NCBI GenBank assembly: GCA_000433735.1
Contig: HF998353.1
Coordinates: 56,203 to 72,904 of the forward strand
DNA: 16,702 nucleotides
DNA from: Clostridium sp. CAG:167
Lineage (GTDB): Bacteria; Bacillota; Clostridia; Lachnospirales; Lachnospiraceae
Direction of reading: 5' to 3'
Within the stretch, counting starts at the first letter, position 1. Each line of letters starts with the position of its first letter. Below, in pieces: positions 13,896-16,702 of the stretch. The notes under the pieces were generated by a model that saw nothing but the letters and a program-made list of their open reading frames with translations, did not search any database and was not told where the DNA came from. A program made the position numbers and the translations under genes.

Positions 13896-16133
13896 TCAAT
13901 AAGCATTCTTAACCCAGTTCTGGTAGAATACACATTTATTCATTTCTGTTGTATCCTGTGACAAGCCTCCATTAAAGGCATAGAAATACTTGGCAAATTC
14001 ATCATCATATTTGATTTCTTCCAGCAGATTGCCAACGGTGATCATATCATACTCCAGTTTATGGTTCCCTGTTACGGTGACTTTGCCGCTGGCTAAGATC
14101 AAACCTTTGAAATCTGCATCTACCGTCACATCTCCTTTGACGATCAAAAGCCCACTATCTGCCGAGGTAACATTCCGGTCGCCGTTTACCACCGTAACAC
14201 GACCGATCGGGTTGCCGTCTTTGTCACTGTAATCTTTGAATACAGTGCTGCCCACTTTGGAAAAATCAATGATCCTTGATGATACTAACGGAAGATCCAG
14301 CGAATCATCCAGACGGATATTGGTATCTCTTCCTGTTCCTCCGGAAGAAAGCAAGGTTTTGCACTTACCAAGGTAATCCATGGCAATCTTTCTTCCATCC
14401 TGTAAAAGGTTTTCTCTCGGTGCTCCTGAACTATTGTAATAGTTGGAACTTTGAATACTACTGCCGGCTGACGCCTCGTAGTTATAAACAATATTGGCTG
14501 CGATCAGACACAGATTGCCGGAAAACTTCGTTTTTCCCATATCCGGCACACTAAGGAAGGACTGTGCCCTCTCTTTTAACTTACTCTGATTTTCTATAAT
14601 ATTGCCACTTTCATCTTTGATTTCCACTACGCCGGTATAGTAATCTTTAAAGTACTCGTTTGCCTTTGCCTCACTGGCAAAATTCAAAAATAAGTACACA
14701 TAATCACCACTGGCACCATGAATGTAGTTGGCAATATATGGTTTTGCAGGATTCAGATAATCCTTCAGGGCTGCATTGCTTAGCAAATTGGCTTTTACAT
14801 CACTTTCTACCGTAGCTGTCAATTCCGGGATCGCCATGGGATTGTGGTCCACCGATTCCGGAATACAGGAATCCGGAACCAGATATGCCAGCTGGTTACT
14901 CTTGATTGAAAGAGATTCACCGGTAAGGATATTGGTGGTGGTAGAAGTATAATCCGATTTGTTCTGGGATACAAACGCTCTTCCTGCCAGAATCATCTTG
15001 TCCAGCGAATTGGCATTGAGAGTCGTATTCAGGCCATTTACAAGAATAGCACTGCTATACTCAGAATTTAAGCCCTCTCCTCTTGAAGAGTCATTTTGTT
15101 CATTGTAACTATATCCATAATACTTGCCGCCAAGATTTACGGTAGCATTGTTATCCTGGATATCCAGATCATTACTGATATAGGCATTTTCATTCAATGT
15201 AACTTTTGTCTCCAGAGAAGAATCCGATCCATATTTTAAAAGGCGGATATTCTGAAGCCACAGATCACCAATGCCGCTTTCGCCATTCAGATTCAATACA
15301 GATCCGGTGTAAGCATCAAGATTTCCTCTGGAAATAATGGTCTTACTGTTAAAATTCACCAGACTCTGTGTGCCAATGTCAATACCGGTATCTTTGTTTC
15401 CGGTGTAAACATTTCCAATAAACTGTGTCCCGATATTGGCATTCTGAACCTTTAACTGATCGTCATTGATGACAATGTAATTTTTTATCTCGTTCAGGGT
15501 TGAATCACCCTCAAATTTATAATCCGGTACCTGGAATACAATATCTGACTGGATGGATGAACGATAATCTGTATCATCTGTATAATCTACCAGAAGATTT
15601 TTGATGGTCAGAGTATACCCTGTCTTGTCATCATAGTTGGTTACAAAGCAAAGATTGGTACCCGGTACCGTCTGTACGGCATCCGGTTTCTTTGTCAGTT
15701 TCTTTACTACATCCAGGCTGCATGTAACCGCTGTTCCCAGGTTATTCTTAATATCGTCTTCTGAATATGTCATACCTCCGCGAAGCACTGTTGCCAGTCC
15801 GCTTAAATATTTCTTTGAATATACATCTTTCATATTCTCAGACTCTTTTGTATAATTCTCCAGTACATCCGTATAAGCCGTTTCACTGGCTGTATCTGCA
15901 TACTCAAGTAATCCGGTACGGACTTCTTCCAAAATTCCCTCTGTCTGATAGAAATTATCGGAAGAATACTTCTCTACAATGACCGTTGACATATAGCGTG
16001 TGGCAATGGTCAAAATCGTAATTCCCAGAGTTGCCAGAAAAGTAACGCCGATAATAACAGAAATAAAGGAAGCACCTTCTTTCCCCTCAAAAAGGTTCTT
16101 ATAAAATTTTCTGTTCTTCAGCCATTTAATCAT
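13896..16133 (-). CDS. PilX-like pilus assembly protein with beta-rich repeat body
   Basis: This 745-residue protein opens with a basic cytoplasmic stretch ending KEG, then ASFISVIIGVTFLATLGITI (21-40), extending to about 46 as one membrane helix. That resembles PilX-type prepilins, though the usual Glu5 is replaced by Ser/Val-type residues and the leader is 20 residues. Residues about 220-390 and 658-702 are rich in short beta strands with N, G and V/I ladders (TTLNANSLDKMILAGRAFV; LLIVKGDVTVDADFKGLIL), suggesting a beta-helix-like body outside the cell. I know similar long PilX-like proteins in Clostridia pilus clusters, but the function is not established. ATG 16131-16133 has AAAGGAG 9 nt upstream, and its TGA precedes the pilin start by 20 nt. 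Confidence 0.78.
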   Translation of the reverse strand: MIKWLKNRKFYKNLFEGKEGASFISVIIGVTFLATLGITILTIATRYMSTVIVEKYSSDNFYQTEGILEEVRTGLLEYADTASETAYTDVLENYTKESENMKDVYSKKYLSGLATVLRGGMTYSEDDIKNNLGTAVTCSLDVVKKLTKKPDAVQTVPGTNLCFVTNYDDKTGYTLTIKNLLVDYTDDTDYRSSIQSDIVFQVPDYKFEGDSTLNEIKNYIVINDDQLKVQNANIGTQFIGNVYTGNKDTGIDIGTQSLVNFNSKTIISRGNLDAYTGSVLNLNGESGIGDLWLQNIRLLKYGSDSSLETKVTLNENAYISNDLDIQDNNATVNLGGKYYGYSYNEQNDSSRGEGLNSEYSSAILVNGLNTTLNANSLDKMILAGRAFVSQNKSDYTSTTTNILTGESLSIKSNQLAYLVPDSCIPESVDHNPMAIPELTATVESDVKANLLSNAALKDYLNPAKPYIANYIHGASGDYVYLFLNFASEAKANEYFKDYYTGVVEIKDESGNIIENQSKLKERAQSFLSVPDMGKTKFSGNLCLIAANIVYNYEASAGSSIQSSNYYNSSGAPRENLLQDGRKIAMDYLGKCKTLLSSGGTGRDTNIRLDDSLDLPLVSSRIIDFSKVGSTVFKDYSDKDGNPIGRVTVVNGDRNVTSADSGLLIVKGDVTVDADFKGLILASGKVTVTGNHKLEYDMITVGNLLEEIKYDDEFAKYFYAFNGGLSQDTTEMNKCVFYQNWVKNAY

Positions 16134-16134
16134 A

Positions 16135-16702
16135 CTATCGTTCTCCTTTCGATGTATCCAGATGAACTACTCTTGTATCATCATTAAACACCGTTGCTGA
16201 TTCAGGATAAACATCCACTGAAACAGCGGCAATTCTCTTGCCAGAAGCCTGTTTCTCAATGAAATCTGTCTTTGCCGTGATACCGGTACAGTTGATTCCA
16301 TTGGTATAATAATTCATCCGCTGGGCTGTCCCTGTTACAGATATACTGAGGGAATAGCCACTGGTGGGAGCCATTACCTTCTTCTGACAGATCATATATA
16401 CATTTACCTTTTCTGCTTCTGTGGCAAGGATGGATGGATCACAATCCACTTTCACCTCTTCTGCCCCTGTGTCCTTGGTAATGTTGTAGAAAAGGTATAT
16501 ATTTTCTAATTTACTTTTTTCTATCTTTGTGTCGTTTAACACACTGTCAAAATCTGCACCCTCATAACTGTAACGGTAAAAACATTTTACTGTATATACA
16601 TCACTGTTAGAAGGATCTACCCCTAACTGGATCCAGATCACTCTGGTCATATTAGTTTTAATTTCAGACTGAGTCTTGTCCGGATGATCCGCGAGAAAAT
16701 GA
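16135..16702 (-). CDS. Unrecognised protein of the pilus-like operon, C-terminal 188 residues
   Basis: The frame is open from the TAG stop at 16135-16137 to the window edge. I translated past the first internal Met (16648-16650) and the reading continues as FLADHPDKTQSEIKTNM, so the real start lies outside. No known family is recognised. The visible part is beta-rich and tyrosine-rich, with VKCFYRYSYEGADFDSVL, an IYLFYNIT segment and VNVYMICQKK, and several cysteines, fitting an extracellular globular domain. Only one base separates its stop from the next ATG (TAGTATG), so it belongs to the same operon and is probably translationally coupled. A pilin-type N-terminus beyond the edge is likely but unseen. 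Confidence 0.7.
   Translation of the reverse strand, partial: HFLADHPDKTQSEIKTNMTRVIWIQLGVDPSNSDVYTVKCFYRYSYEGADFDSVLNDTKIEKSKLENIYLFYNITKDTGAEEVKVDCDPSILATEAEKVNVYMICQKKVMAPTSGYSLSISVTGTAQRMNYYTNGINCTGITAKTDFIEKQASGKRIAAVSVDVYPESATVFNDDTRVVHLDTSKGER

Overview
The window looks like a chromosomal segment of a Gram-positive anaerobe of the Clostridia, most likely Lachnospiraceae. Three things point there: a tRNA-Trp T-box leader in front of trpE, the rnhB / FlhB-C-terminal-like / yraN and der-plsY-gpsA gene orders, and a pilin gene set ending in a large DUF5057-like protein. The genus cannot be fixed from the sequence alone. Every gene I accept is on the minus strand, so transcription runs from high to low coordinates. 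I see no tRNA, rRNA, IS element, phage gene or CRISPR array.

Region 1 (about 16702 down to 9613) is the 3' part of a type IV pilus-like operon. It holds the 3' end of an unrecognised secreted or pilin-like protein, a 745-residue PilX-like protein with beta-rich repeats, two small class III-signal (pseudo)pilins, and a large membrane-anchored DUF5057-like protein. That last gene is cut by a single in-frame TAG codon at 10621-10623. The same frame then stays open for 335 more codons and ends in a family-like C-terminus. The assembly ATPase, platform protein and prepilin peptidase are not in the window and would be expected upstream, beyond 16702. A GC-rich hairpin at 9575-9600 closes the operon.

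Region 2 (9534 down to 8102) is a small housekeeping run: rnhB (RNase HII), a stand-alone FlhB cytoplasmic-domain homologue (YlqH type), and a YraN/UPF0102 nuclease-fold protein.

Region 3 (8095 down to 4996) is der-plsY-gpsA, with its own sigma-A-type promoter in front of der. Der matures the large ribosomal subunit. GpsA makes glycerol-3-phosphate and PlsY acylates it, so the last two genes feed phospholipid synthesis.

Region 4 (4970 down to 1) is the tryptophan operon: a strong promoter, a T-box leader with a UGG (Trp) specifier and an intrinsic terminator, then trpE-trpG-trpD-trpC-trpB. trpB runs off the window. Translational coupling is tight: ATGA overlap between trpE and trpG, TAATG between trpC and trpB. 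No trpF lies between trpC and trpB, where it often sits in Firmicutes.

The least ordinary part is the pilus-like operon: its DUF5057-like protein with an internally duplicated module and an amber interruption, and the PilX-like protein with a beta-rich body.
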